A stretch of DNA of 64,000 bases from Chrysoperla carnea (taxonomy: Eukaryota > Arthropoda > Insecta > Neuroptera > Chrysopidae): contig NC_058337.1 in assembly GCF_905475395.1 (NCBI RefSeq), positions 64,934,368 to 64,998,367 on the forward strand, given 5' to 3'. The position numbers were made by a program, and so were the translations under genes. Position 1 is the first letter of the stretch, and every line of letters begins with the position of its first letter. Of the stretch, positions 48,565 to 60,339 are shown in pieces. Below the pieces are notes generated by a model that was given only the letters and a program-made list of their open reading frames with translations, was not told where the DNA came from and did no database searches.

Positions 48565-51500
48565 ATATTGCAATCCTTGCCTTTAACTGTGGTTTATATT
48601 TGTCAACCAAATATAAGTGATAAAGTTGGTATGGGATATCTAAGTCGTCATGATTTTTGATAATGCCAAAAGCTAGTTTTAGAGATAACAATAGTAAAAT
48701 TCTGTAGATTAAACACAAAAAATTCGGTATATCAATGGCAGACAGATTCCGTGGGAACAAATACGTCGTAGGCTGGTTATAAAAAATATGATCCATATTT
48801 ACAAGAGTATTTTTAATTAAAGTAGTAAGTAACACGGAAATATTTATTAAAATTACGACTGACCCTATGAAAAATTTAGATCTGCCCTATGTAGGCCTTA
48901 TCCAGCACGCCTAGTTTAAAATTGTTTATAACCACGTTTATTTATTGTAATTACATATTAAAGTTGTATACAGTATGTCCCAGAAGTCGCTAGTCACCCT
49001 GTAATAAAATCTTTCTAATCTTCTTTTCTAGGCTCAGATTCAGAAAATGTTTCAAGCAAAAATAGTTTGTATCAAAGTAGGCAATCTGTATAGGCTCTCA
49101 GGACTTGATCTTGACCTTCAAGATAAATCAAAGGTAAGCTCATTATCGTTCTCTATCGTTGAGGGCTCACTTTAAATAGCTTTCCTAAAAAATTGTACAT
49201 TTTTTGAAATTTTAAATATGTACAAATTGATTCGGCAGAAATTTAATTTGAAAACCTTTGGTATAAATTGCATTGGTATATCTGTTTTGTCATGAGATGA
49301 GGTTTTTGAAATGCGCCCTTGAATAGCAATGATTGTTTTTTTTTTTTAAATTTTCCCAAAACAAAAATTTAAAAATTGGACTGTAAAAGTTTTAATGTAT
49401 TTTTATTTTTTACATTGACTTTTTGCCCACTTTTAATATAAATAATTCTTGCTTTAAACATTTTTCTGTATCAGACTAAACTTAAAAAAAATTTTTATTA
49501 AAGGAGGCCTTAAAACTTTTGGAACATACTGTATTAATATCTGTCTCTATGCAATGTATGTAATACTGTTGATTCATTAAACACTTGTTATTTAATAATT
49601 CGAAAAATATTAATTAAGTGCAATTTTATCGATCGGCTTACTATATCTGCCTGAGAAAAATTAGTTGTTAATTATAATTATTACATATAATCCAGTTTGA
49701 TTATTTTTGCTCTACTGTAAAAAATAAACTTGTATGAAAGTAGCAAAATTCACTTTTATTTAAATTAAATGAACTGTATTTTAGGTTGATTAGTGACTTT
49801 TTATACCATTCACTTTTTAAAAAATTCTTATATTTCTATTTATGTCTAAATTCAAATATTGATAAAAATTTGTCGTGATCTAAATTTATAAATTATGGGG
49901 CTAGTTTTATTTTAGGGTGTGATTTTTTAAATGACCTCAGTAAATAAAATAAAATTCAATCTAATCTGATTTAAAGATAAAATATTTTATTTATAATATG
50001 TTTAAATTTGCATAAAGGCCGATTTCGTTTTATTTTCAGTACAACTGCAGTTACACGCAGAAATTATCAACACTTGGAAGACATTCAGTTACCTGTCATC
50101 TCATAAATGGGTATAAACAAAGAAAAATTTAAAAAAAATTCTTTAAAATGACTTTTTGATTTTTTCAACGTTTTTTTAATTTTCTTCCCTTTAAACAAAC
50201 AAAGCTGGGAGTTTCTTATACATCTTTTATATATACTAATCAAAAAATAACTTTTACATAAGTTATAGAGTTTCATTGGGGGACATCATGTTCTGAGATC
50301 AGATTGGACCTAGTTTCTTCTGGTTTCTAGTTCCTAAACGGTAAGAGATAGAATAATACTTTAAGTTAAAAAGTTAACTAAAGTTAAAAAGTTATCATAA
50401 TTTTTCTAATATTCAATCTTTTCCATGAACGAATTTTTCAAGTTAGCCCATGACAGAAGATTTTTTCAAATATTTTCTGTCTAGTGTATCATTTAAAAAA
50501 AACAAAAACAAATACTTTATATAACAATAATAAAAATTATAAGGTGTACTTATAATTTTAATTAATTGAACATGACTTTAAAAAGGTGTGTATTTTTAGT
50601 GAATCAACGGAAGTTATTGTATTTGCTTCAATTTGGAATTCCTTGATCAATAGATAGATAAAAACAAAACAATATCAGGTGAATACTTGTTATACAAAAA
50701 TATTGTAAAAGTATTTTTTCTGTCTATTGTTACCGTATTGGTGTTTTCGTTCTAAGGTCGATATTTATTTTATAATTACGAATTTGAATTTGCTTTTTTG
50801 AAAAATGATAGACTACGGTCATTAAATTCTTTATATAATTTTCGAATAAGTCAATATTTAATTAACTTCTTCAATTTAAAACAGTCGATAAGTGGAAATT
50901 GGCTGTTAAAAGTTAAATAGATAAAAATTTAATTAAAAGTTCCTTAACGCGGCTTGTCATGTTCAGCAAACTGGCAAAAACTGTTACGTAACAAAATGAG
51001 ATATGCTTTGTGAGTGTGTGTGTGTGTGCCATATCCATCGAAACCGCGATATGTTATCCTACTTAGCATTACTTTTATTTATTATCGAACACAAATTTTG
51101 CTTTTTTTGTACTATTTATATCCACTAGTTATGGATACATATGCATAACTAGGTTTGGATTTAAATATTAGAAAAATGGCCAAAATCGTGTAAGTACGTA
51201 ATTATGTGAGTCTTGGAACCTTGCCTACTTGACACTACAGGTTGAACAGATTACCTATATGTATTTATTTAACATTTACATTTGTTTCTGTTCCTAACGG
51301 GGATCCCTCGCCCACAATCACTTTTTTTTTTCTTGTAGGTTAGGAATTTGCTTTACAAACGTCTGAAATGACTTGAACAATATGTAAAATACTTTCTTAT
51401 TATTACAAGTTATTAAAGAATAATTAAGAGGCCACTTATGGTCTATAGTTTATATGACGTTAATCTTCCTGATTTGAAATCTGGTTGCAGACAACATATT

Positions 51501-51970
51501 CAATTTTCTTCTATTTATAAAATATCATGTTTACATAGATGGTCATTCAATCCTTTGATAGTTTTATTCATGAATATACATTTTCTGACCACTAGACAAT
51601 ATGAAAGTGCTGTTTATTTCTGAGGAAAAGGTTCTTTTTCTTGAACAAGGTGAACTGAAAATTAAATTTTTTTCTGTCTAAGTTTCAAAGCAGGGGATAG
51701 TAAGTGTGTAATTTTCAATCACCCGTTAAATGAACGATATGTTATTATTTAAGAAATATTATTTCTGGTCAGTTTAATTAATTTGTAGTAAATTAATTTG
51801 AAACAATAATTTATATGAAATTTTCTTGATTATTTTTTATAGAGAACAAATACATCTCTAAAATAGTGCCGTGCAATTCCGAAACAACCAGTTTATAAAA
51901 TACACAATTGGAGGCAGCTATCGCTTCATCATTTTAACATTTAAGTAAAAGACTAAGAGCCAGTAAGCTT
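48565..51970. other. No gene seen; dispersed repeat fragments
   Basis: The minus ORF at 48506-48835 (109 codons) shows no recognised domain. A fragment at about 50318-50500 (TCCTAAACGGTAAGAGATAG, AATTTTTCAAG) resembles the repeat at 55259-55712. A short (GT)n tract lies at 51011-51028. Nothing else was supportable. Confidence 0.45.
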
Positions 51971-51974
51971 GCAG

Positions 51975-52055
51975 CTTGTAAAAGATCGAGGGATATCAAA
52001 CCTACGGCTCCAGAAATTCTGGTCTAGTGCCCTATGTCTAAGCCACCAGAGACAA
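51975..52055 (-). repeat. tRNA-derived SINE head
   Basis: On the minus strand, TGGTGGCTTAGACATAGGGC (52029-52048) is an A-box region and GGTTTGATATCC (51991-52002) a B box, separated by an anticodon-arm-sized gap. The body, if present, would run toward lower coordinates and was not matched to other copies. Confidence 0.55.
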
Positions 52056-52139
52056 TGGTATTTACATTGCTTTAGATATTTTAAAATATTGCACAAATAA
52101 ATTCAATAAGCTTCAAGTAAAGGATTTATTATTTTTATT

Positions 52140-52460
52140 TTGTTTTATAACTGAACCGCTATGTGTGTCTGTCTGTATGTGGCAAACGAATGTATCGATT
52201 TAGTTTTTTTTTTTCGTTTGACAGGTAATTTAATAGGGAGTATTCTTCGCTATGTTTAAAAAGCGAGTTTTGGCTTCCGTACCCGGAACAACTAAAAAAT
52301 AGGCAATGATCCTCAAAATCGATTCAGTTTGGAAACGGCTTTAAGGAAAAAGGTTATTTAATGGAGTGTCTTCTTAGATACATTCCAAGTGCGTTTAGGG
52401 TTTAGTACCCGAAAAATTTATCGGCGGTTTTTTGAAATTTTGTAAATTTCACTTGTTAAA
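52140..52460 (+). repeat. Dispersed repeat (copy 3 of the 39497 family)
   Basis: AACTGAACCGCTATGTGTGT, CTGTCTGTATGTGGCAAACG, CGTTTGACAGGTAATTTAAT, TCTTCGCTATGTTTAAAAAG and TTTTTTGAAATTTTGTAAATTTCACTTGT match the order of modules in 39497-39640 and 39905-40112. This copy carries an extra middle segment. Confidence 0.65.
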
Positions 52461-52464
52461 TATA

Positions 52465-53750
52465 TAATATTGTTGATATTATCATTTCAAGGCTTTGTCG
52501 TCTGACATGTGAATAAGAAATATAAAAATAAAGTTATTTCAAAAGAATTTCTAATTATTTAACAATATCTGAAATTAGTTTCATTAATGAATAAATAAAA
52601 ACGTTTTTTTTTTTTTTTTAAATTTATGCAATTTTAAAATAATGTAGTACATTAAATAAATGCATTTTTGTTGTTAAAAAAAAGCGAAAGGCATGTAACA
52701 TTTAAAAAAAATTAAAATCTATATTAATATATAAATTTTAAACAAGTTTCTCATATGGCAATAATACATTTGGTACTCATAGGTAGTATGAGTATTCACT
52801 TAGAAAATAGTTATTTACGATACTGGTGACCTAACAGTATTTTTAACGTACGCGTTCATAAGCTCTCAGATAGTTTTACAATATAAGGTAGTAATGAAAG
52901 TAAAGCAAGTTGCATTGCAGTTTGGAATTATAAAATAAAGCATATTATTTTATTATTTTTCGCTTCTTTGAGGTTTTAAATAATTTTTTTTTTCATAATA
53001 CAAAAAAAAAAACCAGTTGCTAGTTTTTATATACTAATATGTTAGAAAAATATTTCTACTACTTATTTAATATTTTTATTGTATAAGGCAACCCGTCTAT
53101 TGTTATACTTTGTATTTTTTAACTGATTTAAATCTAATAATGTAATAATTATTATTGTTATTATTCTTGTTGCTTGTTAACTTTTTACAATTTTGTTTTA
53201 TACAAATAAAAATGAAAAAAAAAATCACACATTCATTTGATAATGAATTTAATCGCACTTAAAATGTAATTTCACTTTCTTCTGTCACTTTTTCCCGCAC
53301 TTATATATACCAAAAATTTCTTTTATCATATTTTTCTGTTTTGTATATATTGTGAAATATTATTATTTTTACATTATCATAAATTTTTTAACAATTTAAG
53401 AAATATTTTTATGCTATCAACGTAATAAGTACATTCAACTCGCATACCCTATTCTTTTAAAACATGAGGTAGGTAAAACTAGTATAATATAAATATTTAT
53501 TATCTATGGGTAAAACATTCCGCTGAAAATCATTTATAAACAAAATTTTGAAAACAATAGACTTTGACCAACAACACAAAAATTTGGCCAACTTAAAAAA
53601 ATGAATAAAAAGTAAAAAATAATTTTATTTACTAAAAGTCAATACCAAAGTGAGTATTAACTAATTTTTTTGAAATAGGAATAATATTTCTATGTTTTTG
53701 CCAAAATATTTTTACGCCCAAGATATCTCCAGCATGATATTTGCAGTTCC
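52465..53750. other. No gene seen
   Basis: Very AT-rich DNA with homopolymer runs. No ORF or repeat boundary could be supported. Confidence 0.45.
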
Positions 53751-53754
53751 TGTG

Positions 53755-53920
53755 CTGAAGCTATGGTAAAAAGAACTTAATAGAACTTACTATTAAATCC
53801 CAAAGTTTGGAAAAGTTTGATCGTTTAAAACACGAGATAATTATGCCTTAATTCTTAATTCTTTTAACCAATTTGCGTTAAAATTAATATCTCGAATATT
53901 TTTAAAAGTACATTTTTTCT
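53755..53920 (-). repeat. Second copy related to the foldback element at 44606-45085
   Basis: GCTGAAGCTATGGTAAAAAG, TCCCAAAGTTTGGAAAAG, GATCGTTTAAAACACGAGAT, AATTATGCC and AATTTGCGTTAAAATTAATATCTCGAA correspond, in inverse orientation, to the right arm of the 44.6-45.1 kb element. Confidence 0.55.
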
Positions 53921-54352
53921 TTCTTGGTTACCGTGATTTTTTATTTAATTTTGTTGTGCTATATCAAAATTAATGGGTTTCAAAAAGAAATTCTATCAAA
54001 TCATATTAAATTTTGCCAAGATATAAAATAAAATAATTTTTTTTTTTTGAATTCTATAAAGTTATCAATCGCACCTAAGTTTCCATTTAGCACATATCTA
54101 CATAACACGTAATCTGGATATCGATAAGTATGTATGTGTTTAGTTAAATTCATATACTCGATGGAAAACATATGATGGAATACATTAAAATAACTGTCCA
54201 TTTCATAAAATTTATTTAAAAAAATTGTGTGCCAAAACCGCGTTTGCACAGAAACAAAAATCAAACTTTTTTTTAAAAACTTTTCCCATTTAAAAAAAAA
54301 TGATCCTCATGTTTCTTTTTTACACGCGAAGATACGTTTAATGTATATTTTT

Positions 54353-54669
54353 AACCGACATCCAACAATAAAGGAGGAAGTTATCTATTCGACTGTATTT
54401 TTTTTTTCTGTGTGTTACTTCAGAACTTTTGACTGGATGAACCGATTTTGATGACTCGTTATCTTTTTGAAAGCTGGTGATTCCCGTGTGGTCCCAGTTT
54501 ATTTTGGTCCAGTTCTGACAACAGCATCCATGAGAAAACCATAAAAGTCTTAAATTTGCATTAAGTATGCACAACAAGAGGACGAATAACTACATTATAT
54601 TATCGTTATTTTTTTACTTTTTCGAGCATATTAATTTGTTTTGGAAAAGTTTTTCTTTTGAAGTCGGTT
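54353..54669 (+). mobile_element. AACCGACTTC-family repeat, full copy
   Basis: It begins AACCGACATCCAACAATAAA, GGAGGAAGTTATC and ends TTTTCTTTTGAAGTCGGTT, so the termini are inverted repeats (AACCGAC...GTCGGTT). Inside are ACTTCAGAACTTTTGACTGG, AACCGATTTTGATGACTC, TGAAAGCTGGTG and GCATCCATGAGAAAACCATA. Related copies lie at 56828-57483 and 63475-63660. This family is widespread in insect genomes in my experience, but I do not assign a superfamily. ORFs here are incidental. Confidence 0.75.
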
Positions 54670-55258
54670 ATCTTTTTGTTAAAAGTTTTTTTAAGAATAA
54701 TTTTCATCAATTTAAATAACTTTACGTAATATTTTCTCAGCAAAAGATAAAAGTTTATACCATCGCGTTAATACTTTATCTAATCAACAAATCTCAGAAA
54801 TTAATCTCAATAAATAAATATAAATAAAATCATAAATTAATAATCATATCACAAAACAATAGATGCTGATAACAAAAGAATAAATTTAATATTTAACATT
54901 AAATTATTCATACGCATAAATAAAAGTTAAATTTAAATAAATAATTTATTATTATTATTATTTTTTTTTTCAATTTGTATATTATTAATTTTAAACAGTA
55001 GTAAAATATATATTATTACATACATGTTAATTTTTATGTATTAATTTAAATTAAGTGTGAGTAAATATACCAATCAAGTATTTAACTAAATGCTTTTTTA
55101 GTAGGAATAAAAAAATATTTTAAAGATGAGAGTTTTATTTGTTTACTTTCTCTAAACGCAAAAAAATTGTATTTTCTTAATTCATTATGTTACAATCAAT
55201 TAATTGTTTAAACGCTTTAATAAAAAAAATTAATTGTTCGTTATTTATAACTATTATA

Positions 55259-55712
55259 CCATGTATTTAAAATATACCAAGGTATACTAAGTTTAGTCTC
55301 ATGTTTGTAACGCTCAAAAATATTGATACTATTAACAAAATTTTGGTATAGGTAGGTGTTCATAAAATCATCTGATTAGTTCATTTCCGATAGTCTATCT
55401 ATCTGTCACGATTACTCAAAAACGAAAAGAAATAAGCTGAAATTTTTATAGCGGTCTTGGGTCCGTAGGACCCATCTTGTAAACCGTTAGAGATAGAACA
55501 AAAGTTTAAATGTAAAAAATGTCCCTTATAAAAAAATAAACAACTTTTGTTTGAAACATTTTTTCGTAAACATCACTGTTTGCCCATGAGAGCATGTATT
55601 GTATGGGAATATCAGTTATATATGTGTGACATGTATGACTTATGTGACAGAGTAATCAACACTGTCTATACATGGTATTTCAACAGTTAACTCAGTCAAC
55701 TGTTTTTTTTAT
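55259..55712 (+). repeat. Dispersed repeat, copy 1 of a two-copy family
   Basis: Shared with 60020-60335: GTATACTAAGTTTAGTCTCA, TTTGTAACGCTCAAAAATAT, TCTATCTATCTGTCACGATT, AAGAAATAAGCTGAAATTTT and CAACTTTTGTTTGAAACATT. This copy ends with GTATTTCAACAGTTAACTCA, GTCAACTG, which also occurs near the window start (86-140). Confidence 0.7.
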
Positions 55713-55719
55713 TGACCAA

Positions 55720-56575
55720 AACCCTGCCTGGTCTTTATATTAAACAAATAATAATTTCGCACTTGTTATGATATTTAGTTGTTGTTTTTATCCTGGATTT
55801 TATTCCCTTTGGGCCAATGTATGTGCTTGCTGTAATTCGAGTGCCTTTGCTCACACAGCCATGCCATTTTCTAACATGACTGAAAAAAACCTGTATATAA
55901 ATTAACAACAAACTTGATGCATTAGCCTTCGTCAAGGACTGACATACCAAAGCTTAGAGCAATGACAGGCGAAACTTGTTCAAGAAATTGATAAACTAAG
56001 CTTCGATTTATATTTTTGGCGTTTACAGTCAGTACGTAATACTGAATCTATTAAAATAAAAAAATAACTCCTGTAATTTAATGCAGAAAAATATTATCTG
56101 TAGTCTGTAGTACTTACACATATAAATAAAGTAAAAAAGCTTAAGACTAAAAATATGACCATAATTAATTAATTTTATTTAATATCATCGATTCGATTCT
56201 TCATCGCTTACTATTTTCAAATTCTACAATGTATCAGGTAAATTTTAAATCTATTCAATATTAATAAAATTATTAATTTTAATAATATATATTATTAAAT
56301 TTGTACCTCCCGCTAACTTAACTACCATCAGAAGTTATACATTTTGTCACAATTATTATTATTAATAAAAAATTTCACTTAAAGTAACACCTCATAATAA
56401 AAATATTTTTATAATCTCGACTGTGTGAATAGAAGTGAAAACATAGTTTCTTGTAAAAGAGAGGACGGAATTGAAAATTTAGTATTCATCTTATAATATG
56501 TGACCTACTTCAATTTATTAATAACACTATCAATAAATTCAATGGTTCATTATATATAGTAAAATATTTTTATCT
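55720..56575. other. No gene seen
   Basis: The minus ORF at 55735-55950 was inspected for a mariner-type transposase remnant, but no conserved block could be defended. Otherwise the DNA is AT-rich with nothing recognised. Confidence 0.45.
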
Positions 56576-56582
56576 AGTTTAA

Positions 56583-56712
56583 AGTAGAAAATAATTTTTT
56601 ATTTGAGTCACTCATACATGACTATTTGTAAAAGCTGAAGATAATTCGGAGCGGCTCAAGCTTTTACAAATAATCAAGTACGAGTACCTCATAGAAAAAA
56701 TTATTTTCTACT
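56583..56712. mobile_element. Foldback MITE, 130 bp
   Basis: The left arm starts AGTAGAAAATAATTTTTTAT and runs through TATTTGTAAAAGCT. The right arm is its complement, from AGCTTTTACAAATAA through AAAAAATTATTTTCTACT. The arms are about 58 bases with a short GC-richer loop. There is no ORF, and target-site duplications were not clear. Confidence 0.8.
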
Positions 56713-56827
56713 ATTTAGTACCTAGGTGCAATAAAATCTTCATTAAAAAAATATTTTTTATTTATAACTAAAAGACGTATACATGGTGGGTAATTTTAAT
56801 CTATAATGGCTAGTAGGTCGTTTTGTT

Positions 56828-57483
56828 AACCGACTTCAAACCAAAAAAAGGAGGTTATCAAAACGAAAATATTTTTTTTTTAAATTTGTTACCTCAGAAC
56901 ATTTGACTGGGTGCACCGATTTTGATGATTCTTTATCTATTTGAAAGCTGGTGCTTCCCGTGTTTTCCCATTTCATTTTGGTCTACTTCTGGCAACGGCA
57001 TCCATGAGAAAACCATAAAAGTCATAAATTTGCATTAAGTATGCACGACAAGGGGGAATAACTCAATATCGCGCCAACCGATTTCGATGATTCTTTTTTA
57101 GTGACAAATTAGTTAGTGTATTTCAGATTTACTAAAAATCACAAAATAAAAAAAAACTTTTAACAAAAAGAGGAACTGACTTTGAAAAGAAAAACTTTTC
57201 CAAAACAATTTAATATGCAATAAAAAGTAAAAAAATTTAAATAACGATAATACAATGCAGTTAAAAATATTGTTATTTTTGGAGTCGGTGTCAGCCAAGC
57301 TAATGAAGCAAACTGTTCTATCAGAGTTGTTTCCTTGGCTGACACCGACTCCAAAAATAACAATAATTTTAACTGCATTGTATTATCGTTATTTAAATTT
57401 TTTTACTTTTTATTGCATATTAATTTGTTTTGGAAAAGTTTTTCTTTTGAAGCCGGTTCTTCTTTTTGTTAAAAGTTTTTTTT
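56828..57483 (+). mobile_element. AACCGACTTC-family repeat with a 150-bp inverted duplication
   Basis: It starts AACCGACTTCAAACCAAAAA, AAGGAGGTTATC and keeps the family interior (TTTGACTGGGTGCACCGATT, TGAAAGCTGGTGCTTCCCG, GCATCCATGAGAAAACC). The right part is doubled head-to-head: 57149-57299 and 57334-57483 are near-perfect reverse complements, with only 34 bases between. The ORFs on both strands that begin MQLK..LLFLESVSAK are translations of these arms, not genes. Confidence 0.85.
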
Positions 57484-57489
57484 ATCTAA

Positions 57490-58180
57490 GATATATTTGT
57501 TAGAAATTTTTTTCAGAGAAATCTCTGGGTCAGTCATTCAGCTTTCATGTTGTGGTTGTCAATACATTCGGGCAATTATTTTTGGAATAATAATTGTGAA
57601 ACGTATCTTAATTTGCCGCTGACTTAACTCTGCTCTTTTTCTTTTGAATAATATTGTGAAACATACCTTAAATAGCCGCTGACTGAACTCTGCATCCTTT
57701 GTCAAATTTAGTAAGTAGATAAATAATAACATAACATTATTCTGTTTGTGATTTATACCATTGATGTCTTTGATAATGCAAACTTTCTATAAAATTAAAG
57801 TTTGAATAAAATCAATTTTAACCTTCAACTTATTAGTAAGACAAGCTGATAAATAAAATGATTATAATTTCAATGAACTTGTAATCATTTCTTTAAAAAA
57901 ATAAAATAATTGTAGGTGTTTATTTATGTTTAATGTTTATCTAAAGAAATATTTTGAACTCTAAAAAAGGTAATTTAACATCTTCAATAATCACCATTTT
58001 TAATAAAATCTTGTAATCAACACAGTAATAAAAATAATAATAAAATGTCAAAATCTCTTAAAATTGGGTCTATTGATAAATTTACTTAATAATGATGCCA
58101 TCCATGTAGGTTTATCAAATATGAGTCAGATACAATCGAGTTCGATAATAATATCATAAATTCAAAAAATTATTAATTGT
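57490..58180. other. No gene seen; short local duplication
   Basis: TAATTGTGAAACGTATCTTA, ATTTGCCGCTGACTTAACTC, TGC (57590-57632) and TATTGTGAAACATACCTTAA, ATAGCCGCTGACTGAACTCT, GC (57651-57694) are tandem copies of an about 45-base unit, spaced about 61 bases apart. The rest is AT-rich and featureless. Confidence 0.6.
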
Positions 58181-58333
58181 CCAATTCTCTTTAATTAAGA
58201 TAACTAGACAAGATATTTGTCAATAGTTAGTTTACGCTGTATATATCATATTAAAATTCATCAATTATAATGGAGAGACCATGATGTAAATAAATATCGT
58301 ATACATGATTAAAATTAAACAAAAACAAAAAGT
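58181..58333 (+). repeat. Body of SINE family 2, head missing
   Basis: CCAATTCTCTTTAATTAAGA, ACTAGACAAGATATTTGTCA, AGTTTACGCTGTATATATCA and GGAGAGACCATGATGTAAAT match 23162-23322 with few changes over about 150 bases. The tRNA-like head seen at 23062-23160 is absent here. Confidence 0.85.
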
Positions 58334-58339
58334 AGTTAA

Positions 58340-59640
58340 TCGTTCTTATTTCCACTAGAATAATAAAGTGTAGTGTTATTTATTTTCTTAAACTTTGCTA
58401 ATGATGAACATTGCCAGTTTCTTTTTAATAATCAACAGATTTAAGTTGTATTTTTCAATTTTTTGACAGCTCCTTGGTTTCTTTCCAACTCATTTGGGCA
58501 CTATCACGCAACTGCCAGCACGAATCTGATTTAGACAGCAACATTTGTTCAAGGAGAAATCGTGCAAGAAATGTTAACTTACGAACGCTCACACACATAC
58601 AAACACAAAAAATTGTCCTGACTAACATAAACGTAGAAAATGTAGAAAATTCCAATTTGAATTTTCAGACCCCTTAGAATACGTAGTAATTATCTTGTTA
58701 CATAATTTGTTTGAAAAGTTTTAGTAAAATACTTTTTATTTACGTAATCAAAAAAATTTTTTTTTGTTTTATTTTGTAAAACGTCAGTTTGGAAAAAGGC
58801 AGATATATGATTATATTAGATAGAAAGATATATTATAGTGTTATTATTTTTGTCATTAATGTTTTGATAAAATGTTTGATAGTTATCTAAATAAACCCCC
58901 TGAATGAAACTGCTTTAAGGACTTTCTGGGCGTCAACGATTTAAATGTAAAATTTAAAAAAAAAAAATATTTCCAAAGTTTAACTGATTTTGAATGATTT
59001 AAGAAAGAAAAAGTATAATGTTATCGAATTAATTTCGTTCAATTTCATAAAGATTTCAAAGTGACGAAAAGCAAGGTTATAAATGAAACTAACTAAGCGA
59101 AAAATATAAATCGATAATTCTCAAAAATAACTTCGAAAACTAGTCTTGCAACTTTTACAAGTTAATAAAATTATTATCTAAAATTTCATAAATTTTTCAA
59201 TTTTCGATTCGTAAATAAAATGTAGGTATGTACATGGTGTTTCCCTATACTATCCTATTGGTGGCACATGAAGATCCTTAAATTTATTTATTGTAAAATA
59301 ATATCTTTTATCCGGAATTTTATAAGTCTTTGAAAGAAACCACTCCTCAATTTGACTTTAGTATCAACAGTTAATTGTATCAAAGAATTGGTTTCACTTT
59401 TTATGTTATACATATTAAAAGATGAATAAAACAAAAATATTTTGCTAATTTTTTTTCACACACAGCACATCACAACAACAAAAAATCGAAAGTAGTTTAC
59501 ATATGTTTGGTTGTGTTGTGTTTATTTAATAAGTAAGTTCATTCACTTGATTACACTGAAATAACATTTGAAGATTTCAATTATTAACATAAATGTTTCA
59601 AACAAATGATTAACTGTTTTATACTTAGTAGTGTTTTAAG
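58340..59640. other. No gene seen
   Basis: Complementary ORFs at 58455-58677 (both strands) cover a slightly GC-richer 200 bases. Neither has a domain and no splice context is convincing. The rest is AT-rich. Confidence 0.45.
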
Positions 59641-59654
59641 TACTTTTTTTGAAT

Positions 59655-60015
59655 CTCTATCTCTATATATTATAAATGCGAAAGTAAGCACGTTTGTTTG
59701 TTTGTTACGCTTTCACGCTTGAACTAGCCAATTGTTTTTAATGAAACTGTACAGCAATATATAGCTGATATATCAGAATAACACATGAGATATAATTTAT
59801 AAAGATATACATATTTAAAAAAAATTTAATTTAATTTAACATTGAAATTACCATAAATTACAGATTTCTGTAAAAATAGTCAATATAAAATATTTCAAGG
59901 CCATCTTCTCTGTGTTCATTATTTCGAGTGTTATAGAAAAGTGATAAGCGGTGGCAATCTTTATCAATCTTTACTTTTAAACCCATCGAAGCGGGTAGAT
60001 ATCACCATATAAATT
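59655..60015 (+). mobile_element. Helitron-like non-autonomous element, about 360 bp
   Basis: The 5' end TCTCTATATATTATAAATGC, GAAAGTAAGCACG followed by GTTTGTTTGTTACGCTTTCACGC is the typical start of a common arthropod non-autonomous family. The 3' part has TTTCGAGTGTTATAGAAAAG, TGATAAGCGGTGG and CATCGAAGCGGGTAGATATC. The latter corresponds to CAGCGAAGCGGGCAGTTATC at 37465-37484. No ORF. The Helitron assignment comes from end structure only. Confidence 0.55.
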
Positions 60016-60019
60016 AAAT

Positions 60020-60335
60020 ATATCAGTGTATATTAAGTTCAGTCCCAAGTTTGTAAGGCTTAGAAATATTGTTGATACAAACAAAACTTTGGAATAGGTG
60101 CCCAAAATCACCTTGTTAGGTCATTTCGACTGTCCATCTGTCCGTTTTTCCGCCATCGTGGTAACTCGAAAAGAAACGAATAGAGATATCAAGCTGAAAT
60201 TTTCTAAAAAGTGAGAAAAGATATCTAAAAAGTGAGCTTTTGTTCATAAACATTTTGAGCACAGAAGTTTAAATGAAATAACTCATTTCCTATGAGAAAG
60301 AAAACAACTTTTGTTTGAAATTTTTTTTCGTTAGT
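60020..60335 (+). repeat. Dispersed repeat, copy 2 (55259 family)
   Basis: GTGTATATTAAGTTCAGTCC, AAGTTTGTAAGGCTTAGAAA, CTGTCCATCTGTCCGTTTTT, ATATCAAGCTGAAATTTTCT and AACAACTTTTGTTTGAAATT align in order with 55275-55565. It contains an internal tandem, AAAAAGTGAG, separated by about 20 bases. Confidence 0.7.
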
Positions 60336-60339
60336 TATT

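Noticed and set aside
55735..55950. Mariner transposase fragment on the minus strand
   Set aside because: A vague resemblance around WHGCVSKGTR could not be extended to any conserved catalytic block.
57113..57503. ORFs on both strands giving nearly the same peptide
   Set aside because: They arise because the DNA is a 150-bp inverted repeat; the peptide is a translation of the transposable element.
58455..58677. Overlapping ORFs on both strands in GC-richer DNA
   Set aside because: Neither has a domain, signal peptide or credible splice borders.
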